Below, piece after piece: positions 36,300 through 48,599 of a stretch of 64,000 bases of DNA. Made by a program: the position numbers and the translations under genes. Source of the stretch: Rhyzopertha dominica (lineage: Eukaryota > Arthropoda > Insecta > Coleoptera > Bostrichidae); assembly GCA_025024175.1 (NCBI GenBank), contig QCXZ01000064.1, positions 24,424,286 through 24,488,285 of the forward strand, read 5' to 3'. Position 1 is the first letter of the stretch. Each line of letters opens with the position of its first letter. The notes below the pieces were generated by a model that did not search any database, had not been told where the DNA came from, and worked only from the letters and a program-made list of their open reading frames with translations.

Positions 36300-36920
36300 G
36301 TTGGTTGGTTTGACGCCCGGGGGTCAGTTTAGGAAAATGCTAACGAGCCTCCAGTTGCGGCGGTCAGTGCAATGAAAAACGGTTTCCGCAACGTCGCGAA
36401 AATTGCACCGTTAGTGCAAGCGTCGCCCCCAGTGCGAAATATGGCGCTGTCTGCTTTATTATCGAGCGTGTGGATCCCAATTAAGAGGCAGCAGCTGTGA
36501 AAATTAATGGAGCAGGGCTTTTAAGATGTAATTGGGCACATTCATAACTTCACCGCGACCGAACAGCGCCACTCGCGACACACGGCGAATTCCCCAACTT
36601 CTAAACATGTACGCTCTCCCGACATTCGTAATTGTTTCGCTTCCTCCCCCGCGCCATGCACGCCGCCTGTCTAATCTATCATTTGTGAGAAAGGGGTGAG
36701 CGAAACAATTCCCCATTCGCCCTAATCCGGAAACGATAATTGCGAACAGAAATGGAAATAACAATCGTTTACTTGTAATCAGTCTGTTTGCCGGCGGGGA
36801 AGGGTGGAAGGGGATAGCCGTGGGAGAACTGGACTAATTTGCAAGATGAGATTATGGCCGATTCGCGTAGGGTTAAACGGTTCCAAATTTGTCAGACGTA
36901 GTGGGTGACCTCTGACGAAA
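36300..36920. promoter_or_regulatory. GC-rich intronic island
   Basis: Contains CAGCAGCTG near 36490 and several AATTA/TAAT cores within a GC-rich block; the minus frame 36504-36764 is Arg/Gly-rich and not recognisable. Candidate enhancer. Confidence 0.33.
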
Positions 36921-37477
36921 CTCGTAGCTTTTGCAGCAGTGGGTTTTGCACCACAAACGTTTTCATAATTATTTACTTCATAATCAATACTTTAGTTGAA
37001 ATCCTTGAAAATTATCATTTTTTTTTACTTTTGCGGGGCAAATATTGTACAATCATAAACAATTGTCAAAATATTGATCCATACTACCTATTTACAGCCC
37101 ATTCTACAATATCTCTCCATCCTTTTCTGTTTATTACTAGCATATTCTAAATTTTTCTGAGCAGCTTTTCTGTTTTCGCTGACGTTTTCAAGCAGCCCCC
37201 TCCTTGTTCTGATGCCCTTTCATTATTGTTGCCAACGTATGCTCACTAAATCTNCTCTCNCTCTCCATCTAACCATCCCAACCTTCCAATCCTTACGCTA
37301 TAGTCAAATAATGGTATCATTACAACAAGTAACATTATCCAACGTGAATACTTCCCAAGAAATTAGAATTGGCGAATTGTTGCATATTATTACTTAGCAG
37401 TATGAAAAAACAACACACCACATGTATGTTGGCTCATATTGTAGAGACAGGCGTGTATGTTGTATTGCGATTGTTCT
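36921..37477. other. AT-rich intronic DNA
   Basis: Pyrimidine-rich at 37090-37290 with ambiguous bases at 37254 and 37260. Nothing recognised. Confidence 0.4.
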
Positions 37478-37615
37478 TCAATTTGAAATGTACCCTGGTT
37501 CTTTTCAGAAAACAGCATTAATATTGAAAATAACGATTGCGAATATGTTCGCATGCCATTTGGTTTCACAAACACAACATTGACTTGCAAGCGCGTAATG
37601 GACGACATATAAAAT
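37478..37615 (+). mobile_element. decayed gypsy-type reverse transcriptase fragment
   Basis: After LQFEMYPGSFQKTA and a frameshift the sequence reads ENNDCEYVRMPFGFTNTTLT then CKRVMDD. This is the KTAF...YEF.RMPFGL.NAPATFQR.MDD region of Ty3/gypsy RT. It differs from the complete element at 2424-6951 (which has YNRLPYGIASSPSIFQ), so it comes from another family. Confidence 0.75.
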
Positions 37616-37779
37616 ACTAGCGTAGTCAAATTTCAATATTAAACTATTATTATTAATTCTTCACGGTGCAGACAGCATAACACAGACATGCATTTTTATA
37701 ATCATTTGGTTTTCGTTTATATTTTGTTATATATCGTTATATCTTGAGCTTGAAGCTCATCGCATTAGATAAACTTTTC

Positions 37780-38080
37780 CTACCTCCAGCATCCCCTTCG
37801 GCTTCTAGTGGATGTTTCGTAAATCTCCAACATATTGATTGGACTGTAAACGCCAAACGGCAATGGGGGACGCGCCGTATTGTTGCCGTCAACCCTTTCA
37901 TGGGGGTGTAAGGTTTCACGGAATGCTGCCGTTCCCATTCTTCATCGGGCGTTCCATTATTATAGAGTAATCCCAGCTAATGATGGAGACGGTAATTTGC
38001 CCGGCCCCACGCCCTCTTCCTGTAAACAGTTGTTCGTGAAATTCCATCCGATCCGCGATTTCGGTAAAAAAAAAATGGTT
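37780..38080. promoter_or_regulatory. GC-richer intronic island
   Basis: Short GC-rich block with overlapping opposed frames; candidate regulatory DNA by composition. Confidence 0.27.
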
Positions 38081-39169
38081 TTAGTGCACGTATTTGCTCT
38101 CGCAAAGACACTAAATGTCTGGTTAGTAAGTTACGACACAGTTAACAAAATACGTTTTCAATTTCTTATCTCTGCAGGAAATTTTAGCTTTTTTTACTCT
38201 TTTAAGACTTCCTTTCTCAACTTTCGTTCAAAAGTTTTGTTGTGTTATGTTTTTATTGTGAGATATAGTCCTTAAGTTGGTTGATGTTACGTTGAACTTG
38301 TGGATGCTGGATTTTTTAGTTTGTGCAAAAACATACTAAAAAAAACACACTATTCTTTTTGTCATTAAAAGCTGTTTTCTCTCATGTTTATCAAGAAATA
38401 TATAACTAAACGTTTAACATTTCTTTTTAATGTTTCACCGTTTCTCTCCAGCTCTCCACCCCATCTTATTCAGGGTACTCTTTCACAGCCTGTATCTATC
38501 ATCATCTTGAATATCCTTTTTTTTGTTCCATTCTTTTTTCTCCTCCATCGTTTCCAATTATCTTAAATCACAGCAGGAAGCCTATGTTCGTATAAAGTAT
38601 CAAGTCAAGCTACTTTGTAGAGTAACTTTAATTAGTTGTTACTTATACTTCCTCACCCCATAATTTTTTTTACTACCCAGAATGTCTTCAAGCGCTTTCG
38701 CCTTCATACTTGTCTGATGGCTGGCTGGTGCTTTTTAGCTTCTGCACCTTGTTGCTAGTCTCGATTCTATTTTTTTATTGTTGCTGCTGACAGCTACTAT
38801 TAGGACACCAAGGAATGTAATGCCAGAATCTTTTTGCACTCCTAGCCCTCCAAGTTTGTACAATTCGATATTCCTGTTTCCCCATTAATACGTACTTGTT
38901 CAGGGTATATTCTCGAGCAACCCTACAGAGGATATACTTCCTGAACATTCATGTAACTGCTGTTTAAATTACGTATTGAACAAAACTGATAAAGCTACTC
39001 ACTCAAGCTTGGTTCCTTTTGGTAGTGAAAACTAAACGCCTAAATCTTTGGAAGCTTTTGATTTATAAGAAGTTGAGGGCACCAAAATGTCAATAAGTAT
39101 GAGTAGAAGATTGAGTGAATTCATTTCCGTTCATATTATCGGCAATGTAGATAAAATTTTTTGTGAAAA
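38081..39169. other. T-rich intronic DNA
   Basis: Pyrimidine-rich + strand at 38400-38570 and 38690-38900; it may hide a decayed minus-strand retroelement but no motif is readable. Confidence 0.4.
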
Positions 39170-39830
39170 TTGTTTGCTCTCTCTGAATGTGGCGTGACGT
39201 CAGCGGAAGCAATGCCAAAATCGGTTTTTGATGTGCCCTCCTGTTGGTGTTTATAGGCAGCGCCCATAGGGTGCGCCAGGTGCGTGCACGGACAACTTTG
39301 ATCCAACGTGCGGGTCCGATAGCCTCCCCCACCGCCACCCCCAAAACCCGGGCGCGTGTTAATTTGAATTGGAGAGATTACGCACGTTCAGCTTTGGCGC
39401 GCGCTTCATTGGAAATCCTCGTGCGAGGCTGTATGGAAATGTTGGTCAAATATATCATTCCGGCTTGACAGTGCAATTCTCTTATCTGCGCGCCGCCGGC
39501 TCGGGATCCCGGGGGTTGCTGAAAAACAGGATCCGGGAGGAGCGGCGGTGGAGGGGGGCGTGGAGGACGCCGAATTGCAAACAAAACATTCCGCTTACGG
39601 TTAGTGAAGTTATTACGCGGGAGGGCGCTGGCGTAGCGGCGCTTTTTAATATAGGAAAGGAGTCGGATGTGCCGGGAGAGTTTTTCGGGAAAGCGGGCGA
39701 GAGATGTGGACAGGAAAGAGCGGGTCGAACGGAATGAGGATGGATGCGAGGTAATAACGGAGGGAAAAGGGCTGGGAGAGGGCGGAGATAACACGCGAAG
39801 GAATGCATTTTACCTGTCCACGTCGATAAT
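39170..39830. promoter_or_regulatory. GC-rich intronic island with CRE palindrome
   Basis: Very GC-rich, purine-rich on + at 39640-39790. Four overlapping frames of 74-138 codons on both strands are the usual sign of GC-rich noncoding DNA. TGACGTCA lies at 39195-39202. Confidence 0.35.
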
Positions 39831-40041
39831 TAAATTAGGTAGTTTTTGTACAGTGAAATTTTCGATTTGTTTCCTTTTTGCATGTTTGACTATATATATG
39901 GAAGCTGTCTATTTTCAGTCTCCAATGGATTAGAACAAATAAAATTTTTTTACATACAAAATTATTTTGTTATTAAAAGTTCAGTAGTGTTACTAATTTT
40001 TCTATAAAATCACCTAAATAATTGAAGTATTCGGCATATAT

Positions 40042-40484
40042 TGACACAGGTTTTTAGATGCCCTCCTCACGAAGCTGTGCGACCAACTCGATCAAGTACA
40101 TTTTGACAGCCTACTGAAACCCTTCCTAGGTGAAGAAACGTTGTCCGCCCAAAAATTCTCAAAAGATAAGGATAACTGGTACCAAGTCATCATACGATGG
40201 ATGGTCAAAAACTTTCGAAACGAAACAATCGTCACTTTGGCACCGTGCGGCCGTGTATTGTGGATCAAAACAGTGCCGAGCGAAAGCGTTCCTCTTTGTT
40301 TATTCTACTCGTAAATCGCTCGTCATGGGCAACGTAATGTTTCATAATAAACCGCATTTGTTATCATTGTCCTTTGCTTCATAGATAAGCAGATTATACT
40401 TGGCCACTAACGACTACTCTACAAAATATACTCGACGGAGTTGGCGGCACAGTTCCTTCAAGAGGGCATTTAAAGCCTGTGTCA
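40042..40484. mobile_element. 443-bp TIR element, non-autonomous, possibly mariner-related
   Basis: The ends form a long imperfect inverted repeat: 40042-40099 against 40429-40484. Shared blocks read inward include TGACACAGG, GAGGGCAT (as ATGCCCTC), CTGTGC and CCAACTC. The interior has a short broken frame with RW motifs near 40190 that may be a transposase C-terminus, but this is weak. TA dinucleotides flank both sides a few bases out; the exact target duplication is unclear. Confidence 0.7.
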
Positions 40485-41249
40485 TGATATGACAAACGTT
40501 TCAATGGTTTTGGCGATTTTATAGAGGAATGGGTAAGACTGCTTAACTTTTAATAGTCATGTTATGTCATCACAAAGCTCGAATGTGTGGTCGGTGCGGG
40601 AAGGCACCCGTGACGTCATTAGTCAGTATATACAGTCCAACGTACATGAAGTTTCCACGGTTCATCGACATTAGCCTGCTGGAGAAGTGTCTGATAGCCG
40701 TTTTTCTTTATCTGTCGTATTAAATAATTATGCCCTCGTACAAATAACTCGCCCACAACGTATATTTCTTGTTACTCCTATTTATTTACTTATCGTAGGT
40801 ATAAGTGGTTAACAAGTGTCAGTTCAAATATTTCAAAATGTATAGTTTGAGTATGCATCCCACATCAACTTTTCAGCGACCGCCACAGCTGATTAAGTAG
40901 TCTTCAGTTCGCTATCAATCTAGCATCATCAGATTTGTATCTTTTGATGCATGTTCTCGAGCTCTGCTCTTATACTCTATCCAACAGCATATCATATTTT
41001 CCTATTTCCTTAGTTTATAAGATTAATTACTGCTGTAACAACTGGCTTAAGAGAAGGGGTGGTGCTAAATCTTCGCCTAGAGCATGATATACAAAGATTT
41101 TTTGCAAGAAAAGGAAATACTGCGAAACTGATATAGGGAGACTGCTCATCTTTATTAATGCTACACAACTTAAGATAAATTCGAATAATATCAGAGTATA
41201 GCACCACGAGGTACATTTTCTGCAACGAGTGCAGTTGATGATACAGCTA
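40485..41249. other. intronic DNA
   Basis: TGACGTCA at 40611-40618 in a locally GC-rich patch; a 71-codon minus frame at 41010-41225 is not recognised. Confidence 0.4.
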
Positions 41250-41660
41250 AACTAGCCCAACCCCACATATAGCACTGAATTTCCCATATCCATCCGACAC
41301 ACGATCAATCGCCCGCCTCGCCCGGTTTTTGCCAATTTTACTTTACGCAGCCCGTCGCAATAAACACGGCTGATTAGCCCCGACCGGCGTGGCGCACTAA
41401 TTGGCCAGTTTGCCGCCACGCTCACGTACATACATCGCCGGGGCTCATCCGGCTTACGTTGATGCAGCGCTTTCGATTCCTCGCATGGCCGGCCGCCCGA
41501 TAACAATTTCCCGAAATCTGGAGGAATTGGCCGCGGCCTACTTGATGGCAGTTTCTATGCCGCGCGCCTAACGGGGGTCCGACTTCCGACTCCGGTCAGC
41601 GTGACGTGCCATGATTTGTTTGGATCGCGCTGGCAGAAATTGTGATTGGAACTAGAGCTG
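41250..41660. promoter_or_regulatory. GC-rich intronic island
   Basis: GC-rich with TAATTGG-type homeodomain core at about 41398 and no credible gene. Candidate enhancer. Confidence 0.32.
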
Positions 41661-42439
41661 GGCGAAACGGCATTCGTTTATACCAGATATGCTTTTTCGG
41701 ATTACTACAAAACTCAGATCTGGATTAGCCACGTTCAAAGCTTCGTCTTTCTTTGCATACCTTCTCACTGAAGGAAATTGAAATCACTATCATCACTTCT
41801 TAAACTATAATTGTTAGGAGGTTTATCTTCAGCAGAATTCTTGACTTGCCGATAAACCCTTGCATTCTGTCCAAAATTTTCGGTAACAGATACTAAAACG
41901 ACAAATGCACACTTATGTCCTGAATTACGTATTCATCCACAAACGGTACATCTCAGTTTCTGATTATCCTTAAACGAAGATGACGTACACATGCACATCC
42001 CACTGGATCGATAAACTTTGAATGAAGATGAAATCGGTATTTCTGAACTACCCAATTGGTAGAAGGGTCCTTCTTTCACTCTCAGCGGTTGACCTTCTAC
42101 TGGATGACTTCATCAAATTTAAGCTTATGAGACTATTCAAATAATCGATCTATGGTTTTTGTGTTCTACAAACCCATTTTAAAACGATCTCTTTATACAT
42201 CAGTTCCATTTCCAGTCCATAGTTGGATACCGAATGAGCATCAAAAACGAACTTTAGCTGTTCAAGAATCTATGCTTCAGGTATACCCAATGTCGTGTTT
42301 GAAGGATTCGTAACTCCACTAAAATAGTAAGCCAAACTTTTGGATATCCAACTAAAGCTCTAACAATACCTCCTTCCTAAAGCTTCCATACCTTCTCTAA
42401 GACCCAAAGGCTATATCTTCCTTTCTTGAAACCGTGCGT
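41661..42439. other. AT-rich intronic DNA
   Basis: No recognisable feature; the right end may belong to the retroelement that follows. Confidence 0.4.
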
Positions 42440-43095
42440 GTTTCCGAGTATGTTGCGCCAGTGCCATTTCTTCAGATTGTCCAACCTTCACTGTTCTTTG
42501 GAGAGCATAAATTCGCTTTGCCAGAGTTTGCCGGGGTTGTCTAATGCATGGTTGTTCACATATGTAACATTATTTTCTTTTCTTCTTTTTCTTCATTTGA
42601 TGTCGTTACATTTTCTCTTCGCTTTTTCCCTTCAGTAACTTGTCGACAAGTGTGCTTAAGTAACAATCTTCCCGCAAAACAGTCCTTACCTTTTTAGCTT
42701 GTTCTTTTCTTTCATCCGGGTCAGTCAGCTTCAAAGGTCTGTCTATTATGGCAGATATTACTACTTTCTTTTGTGCTTTGGGATGGGTGGAGTTGTAGTT
42801 CAGTTGCCATCATGGGACTGTTTTTTTGGTTGCTACCAATCAGTGGTTAGGTTCCTCTCGCTTCTTCTCTTTATGTTCATATTGTTATTCTCCTTAGTGT
42901 CTGGTGATAATTATTGAAATTGTTTGGTATTTCTTTATTTCTTCTTCTAATAGGACCGTGGTTATGTCATCCACAGATCTCTATGAAAAATGGTGGAATT
43001 TTTAATTTTCCTGTATATATCGCAATCAAATCTTCCATCATTAGATCAGCTAAATTTTTTGAAAATTGATTACACATTGGTACCCCTTTCTTTAT
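42440..43095 (-). mobile_element. decayed Penelope-like retroelement (RT fragment)
   Basis: The minus strand begins KGVPMCNQFSKNLADLMMED, the equivalent of GVPMGSPLSPLLADLVMED, then after a shift RSVDDITTVLLEEEIKKYQ, the RYVDD catalytic box, and later PDERKEQAKKVRTVLRE and LSTLVDKLLKG, matching the thumb-region blocks that follow in Penelope-like RTs. Order and spacing are right; stops and frameshifts show it is dead. No GIY-YIG endonuclease was found downstream. Confidence 0.72.
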
Positions 43096-43619
43096 TAACA
43101 GCATTTATGTTTGTATCTATCACCTTATTATTACAAGCAAGGCTGTAATAATGCTGTAAATATGCTCAATTAAAATAGTCGTAGGAAGTCTAGTGAGAAA
43201 TAGGGGGCGAAACGTTTTAGTAAAACAAAAAACTAAAGAGAGTATAAATTTATTTCAGTGATATAGAGACCTAAATGCCGAAAATCTACCTAAAACATTA
43301 GTTCTTTCGTAAGATAATTGTGTGCATGTGATTTTCAAAGCTCTGCTGATGCCATACCATACGAGAATCATGAACTAGTTACATCATTTCAACTAGTTCC
43401 TTCCTCTTTTTCCACTGACTGGCTGTGCTCGTTATAGTACTTCTCACTTGAAGAACAAAAACCCGTTGGGAAAAAAAACTTAGTTCCAGGTTCAATATCC
43501 TAAGTCGCAGTAATAGTTGAAGAACATTGCGCATCTACAGCCCCGTCTGCTAGTTAAAGGATTTTTTGATTACTACGGAATATTTTTTCTGGCTAAAAAA
43601 TCATGTAAAACCGTTGTAC
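43096..43619. other. AT-rich intronic DNA
   Basis: Left part may be the continuation of the Penelope-like relic. Nothing else. Confidence 0.4.
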
Positions 43620-44080
43620 ACATATAACAAATGGTTTCAAATTTTGGCGGAAGCAAAATGGATCCGAGCCAGCTTATATTTCCCACCTCTATCGGTCAGC
43701 CTGCTATGATTTGTTCGATCTCGACATCGACAGAAAGTACGTTCGGGAACCCCCGGGGGGCGCGGACCGTAATTATGTCGTCGCTAAATACCGGGCGGCA
43801 GATGTCGCCAGGGTCAGCGGAACTCCATCATCGGGTGCCGGGTCGGGCGTCAGCTTGCGACCCTGGCGCTACCTCATTTATGTGTTGAGAGATATTAAAC
43901 TCCGGGATTTATCGTCGACGGAGACGACGAGCGCTCATTTTTATGGGGCCGTTACGGATTCAATTTGCAATTACTCTTTTGTTTATACGAACGTCACGTG
44001 TTGGGTCCAAGTGGCTCCGGGTGCGAACCCCTTTACCACTGTAAGCACAGCTCGGTATCAAGGGGGTGCTTATAAGTGTG
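43620..44080. promoter_or_regulatory. GC-rich intronic island
   Basis: Two overlapping + frames (85 and 128 codons) in different registers, neither recognisable, argue against coding. Candidate regulatory DNA. Confidence 0.3.
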
Positions 44081-44929
44081 TTTATTCTGATATATGACTA
44101 ATGATGGACTTAAAGCAAGTGCTAATTTTGATTTCGCGTAGAGACGTACAGAATTTCACTGTCGCAATATTGGGATGCAGTTTTCTTCGTATTATTTCGA
44201 CCAACGGAACAACATTGTTTATATGCCAAAGCGTAATATTTAATCGACCTAGGCCTCACTGCTGAATAGCAGTTCAAGCCCGAATGCCTCCCCACTCCAC
44301 CGCTGGTTCTATGATTAATGTTCAACGAGCAAATTGTGTAGAAAAACATCGCACTGCTGCACCCCGGATTTCTCTAATCTACCCTCTCCCGCGCGTTTGT
44401 CAAAGCAATTTAAATTTCGCATTCAAATTTGCTTATCTCGCTGCGATGCTTGCTAAATGCTTACCCGGAGTGGAGGCGTCTCCAGATGTGTGTGCGACTG
44501 CCACCTGTGTCCTCGAACCATTAGTTTAATAGCGTGTTATATATTTGACGTCCCTGGTTGTTCGTCTGTGCGATCATCCTCCGGCGCCTCCACCATTTTT
44601 TGACTAAACTTATTTAAGCTCGGTTTAGTTCCCATGGAGTTAATGTTGCAAACAAGGCATAAGATTGTTACATATTCACTATGGCCGATGAGTACGTTGT
44701 GGTGGTTAAGATAATAGATATAAATAGATATAACATATATAAAATGATGAACTTTTTGAACCAAGGCAGTGAAAGTTGTAGAATAAGCTTAACTATTGTC
44801 TTCGTATAAGGTTGTGGTTATATACGTCCCGCTTTTAGTAAACGATCTTAGACGCTACGGAATGTGGAAAACCACTAACGATTGAGTCCCCCCAAGAATT
44901 TCATGTACGACAAAAGCACAATAGATAGA
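44081..44929. other. intronic DNA, mixed composition
   Basis: GC-richer at 44270-44600; otherwise nothing recognised. Confidence 0.4.
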
Positions 44930-45210
44930 TAGAACTACGTTGTCATCGGGAGCAAGGGAATATTGCAGTTGGGGGCCTACAATCATTTTTTACGTCGATC
45001 GATTTTCCCGAAACGAAGACACGGTTACCCGGCGTACCAAGCCATTATTCTGGGACCCCGGGTATTTACACGTTGCGGATTTCCAGTCGGTGTTTGCGAA
45101 ACAGCGTAGCGAGAGCAATCGGTCGGGAGAAAACCCAATCATTTCCGGTGTCAGTGTGCATTAGCTGGCGTGCTATTTTGACGACTTCTGACAGCCCCTC
45201 TCACTATACG
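44930..45210. promoter_or_regulatory. GC-rich sequence directly before the second homeodomain exon
   Basis: GC-rich block ending at the polypyrimidine tract of the acceptor. It could be an intronic splicing enhancer or conserved exon flank. Composition only. Confidence 0.3.
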
Positions 45211-45222
45211 CTTTTGTTTCAG

Positions 45223-45281
45223 GTTTATCAACGCGAGGCGGAGAATAGTCCAACCCATGATCGATCAGTCGAATAGAGCAG
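45223..45281 (+). CDS. hth: homothorax coding exon: end of homeodomain recognition helix
   Basis: A 59-bp exon between CTTTTGTTTCAG and GTGAGT. Its first base completes Trp48, then it reads FINARRRIVQPMIDQSNRA, and one base (G) is carried to the next exon. Phe49-Ile50-Asn51-Arg53 are the invariant DNA-contact core of the homeodomain; Ile50 is typical of Meis/Hth and TGIF-type TALE proteins, and the RRRIVQPMIDQSNRA tail is diagnostic for Meis/Hth. Skipping this exon or retaining the intron before it would remove DNA binding while keeping the Exd-binding Meis domain encoded upstream. Confidence 0.98.
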
Positions 45282-45518
45282 GTGAGTTGGGTGGTGATAA
45301 TGTGAATCTGATGTGGGCAGCGAGCACTCAAGTCCATTACGGGCACTTTATGTAGGAAATGTACATTGTGCGCATCCATTGACCATGGAGTAGAATAATA
45401 ATGTTTGGTATGTAGGGTGGGTGTATATTTCCCAAGCAAATAATAGCTTACATATTATTTTTGTAGCAATAAGTATCCCATTTGTTGACAACTTAAGTTT
45501 TAAAAACGTTACTTAAGG

Positions 45519-45572
45519 GCGTATATGTTAAGAAACCTAATAATAGCGTATATGTTAAGAAACCTAATAATA
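45519..45572. repeat. 27-bp tandem duplication, two copies
   Basis: 45519-45545 is repeated exactly at 45546-45572 (unit begins GCGTATATGTTAAG). Recent local duplication in intron DNA. Confidence 0.95.
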
Positions 45573-47110
45573 GAATACAGTCCAATGTGAGGTATAGGTA
45601 GTTAAGATCAATTGAACAAATGTAAACATTAATGATTAGTTAATAAAGGTATGAGAATGCTAACTGTTAAAGTGAGTGAGAAACAAAATCAACCGTAGCT
45701 TGCTGAAGTGTATTAAATACAAGTGATAATACAGCTCCATATATTTCGGTTGAAGGTATACTCTAAAAAAAACAGCTGTCAGCTCAGTGGGGATGTGTTC
45801 ACCTAAAGCAGACATTACTGGGATTAGGGAGATGCAATATTAACTAGAAAGTGTTATGTTATTTGAAAATTAACCATGTTTTAGATGCAATGGGGACATT
45901 CTTTGTGCACTTCACTGTAAACTGAACTCATATCCCCACCCTTTATAATAAATATACATTTAAGAAGTAGTATAATACGTAAACCTTTTACATTTCAACA
46001 ATAACTATAAAATCTTAAAGACCTCCTTATTTATTTTTCTTGTTGCTGCCCAGAAATCTAAAACATAGTGAAATTTTCGTTCAGGAATAAATTTGTGTCC
46101 TCTTTACGTATCTTGTTGATCTCTAACCAACTTCAAGGGTAAGCACTACTTAGTTTCATAATTTACCTTATATTCTATTAACTATTCAGTACCAGCCTGA
46201 TCAATACAGTTACAGTAGGGTAGGTCTTTTAGTACTTTTCTAAGTTGCAAGTATATTCCCTAGATGCTAGACTCATTAGTAATGAGTTGAAATATGTACT
46301 AAATACATAGACACCTAAACGCATTTTTTTTAATAGACGCAACATGTCCGCCGGCGGTACGTTACGATTGGTTGCGTAAGGGCGGCGGAATTATCTTCTG
46401 TAAGCATAATTTCCGTTCATACCCAACATAAGTACGAAAATGCGGTAGAATAACGCTGTATCTTATTTGAGTGATCTTTATTCAACCATTTTTGAAAAAA
46501 AAGGTGTAGGTATAGACGGAATCTAACTTTTTAGGGGAGGAAATCCGCCGCGTTTGCACAAATCATAGAACTGGGGGCGGAATTTGTATTTCCTCGTACG
46601 GTTGATTTATTTCACACCTTTAGTAAATACCACTGCCGGACAAGTAGCCACTTCATTTCTTAATTATTTTGTTCAGCGTTTTATTACTTTTGATTATTTT
46701 GTATCAGATTTTCATTCTTTAAATCTGTATACAAGTAGTCTTGCTGTATTAAATTATCATGCAGACTGTAATTGTATTTTATTGTTATTTGATTTGACTT
46801 AATGGCGTAAAGCCAAAAAAGGCGCAGTATCTGTCAAAAAAATGACGGTCTTACAAAGTTAAACTTTGCTTTTGTAAGAATCAAATGATAGCATTTTACT
46901 TTTATACAGAAATCATGATTATTTGATGTTGTTTTTACGTACAATTTAATATGGCTGCAGTCCTCATTGTACAATTTTCATGTACCTAAGATAGTGATTG
47001 GATTTTGAATAACTATTACCCCAATAAATAAAGATGCCATATTTACAGTATTTATTTTAAATTCACAAACATTGCATATATTAGGTTCCAGGGAACAACA
47101 AAATCTATTT
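45573..47110. other. AT-rich intronic DNA
   Basis: A small GC-rich patch at 46340-46395 contains CCGCCGGCGG. Nothing else recognised. Confidence 0.45.
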
Positions 47111-47400
47111 TTTTTTTGCTCGCTGCCCATTGAAGATGCTCTCCAGTCAGGAATATGCGGCACCCGAACCCCGTTTAAGGTTTCTTTGTATTTTCGTATT
47201 GGTAGCCGGTAATATCTGGGGCACACCATTAAACCACCCAGAACGACAGATTTGGATGTCTCTTCGTGCACATAAACGCATCACCCCAAGTACTATAAAG
47301 CGGCGTAAGCTTTCGCACTCGCGACCACGTTAAGTGCCCAATATAGTTTCCTGCGCCCCGCGGAATAATTATAGTGACTTAGCTTACACGCCCGTTCGTT
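47111..47400. promoter_or_regulatory. short GC-richer intronic island
   Basis: Moderately GC-rich with opposed short frames; candidate regulatory DNA by composition. Confidence 0.22.
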
Positions 47401-48599
47401 CTGACGAAAAGATTTCCTAGGTTCGGAAGTGTTGGTTTTATGTAATTATATATTGTAATGACAGCAGCAATAAACAGTTTTATCTCAGTACACGATTTTG
47501 TAAAAAGTATTTATTGGAACAAGTTATCCATCCCGAGAAACGGTCTACTAATATTTAAAAGCTAATTGGTAATTCCACAATTTATGTTTCCTTTACTTAT
47601 GGGAATCTGACAAATATAGGTGAAGCCTTTATTCGAAAGTTCCAAAGTTAGGGAAGATTACCTGCAATAACTAAAGCTTTGTTGTTGATGTCTTGTAAGT
47701 AAATAATGAAGATTTTCTTTATTATTCTTGCCCTTGTAAATTAACGCCAATCGCCAAATTTTTTGAACATTGGCGATAGATAACGTCCTCTTCTAACAAG
47801 TGAGTGTAACATAGGTACGTAATATGACGTAGGTAGCATCCTACTAGAGGTAATTTATTTTTAGCTTTTTAGACAGTGAAATGATTGAGATAGTTTTTTA
47901 AACCTTCATAACGCTTTCAGTGTAAGAGTAATGGATACTACATTTGTGTATTACATCGATGTCCAGATACAGCTTAGGTGTTACTAATACAATACAAATT
48001 CAACAGAGGAGCGATTACAATATTAGTGTATTTGAAACAGAAATTGATGGTTAGCCTTATCTAAAGGCTCATCACTAGTTTGAGTTATTAGCAACATTAA
48101 AAGTAAAACAATGGAGCTAGAAGGAGATATGAATGTTGACACAGAAAAATGCTACACCGCTGTTAAAAAGCAATGGATAGAATGGATGTACCTTACAGTT
48201 GCTTGAAAAGAACAAAGAGTTGTTAATATTAAAAAAGGAAGCACTAAAGAATTTGAATAACTATTTCGAAGAAATCATGGTCTTAGAAGATGGAGAAGCT
48301 ACGTAAAAACATTTTAGTAATTATATTGTCCATGTGCAAATAAAATTAAAAGATTGCAATATTATTTCAACTATTACTATATAAAAACAGTTACAAACGT
48401 ATATGGAAAAGGTGCTGAAAGATTACCAAAATGGCTTCAAAAGAGGCAATCGAAAAGACATGCAGATACTAAGAAAATTTAGAGACATTATAAGAGTATC
48501 AAGGTGGGAGGTAGTTTATCGAATGAAGCAATAAAAAATTTGTGGAATAGGAACAGCCAGCAAGCATTTTACACAAATATTATTGCCTTCGTCGACGAC
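47401..48599. other. AT-rich intronic DNA
   Basis: 48110-48580 has a purine-rich + strand and short Lys/Glu-rich frames; possibly the 5' part of the mariner relic that follows. Confidence 0.4.

Larger units (their letters stand above)
19065..45222 (+). other. hth: hth intron splitting homeodomain helix 3 (26.2 kb)
   Basis: Bounded by GTAAGT at 19065 and TTTTGTTTCAG at 45212-45222; the phase (2 bases before, 1 after) joins to restore Trp48 and the WFINARRR helix. It contains many GC-rich islands and decayed transposons, listed separately. Confidence 0.95.

Noticed and set aside
39369..39808. Four overlapping frames of 74-138 codons
   Set aside because: They occupy both strands of a GC-rich island at once; low-complexity Arg/Pro/Ser composition and no recognisable domain.
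43711..44097. 128-codon + frame
   Set aside because: Overlaps another + frame, no domain, no splice sites making an exon; read as island DNA.
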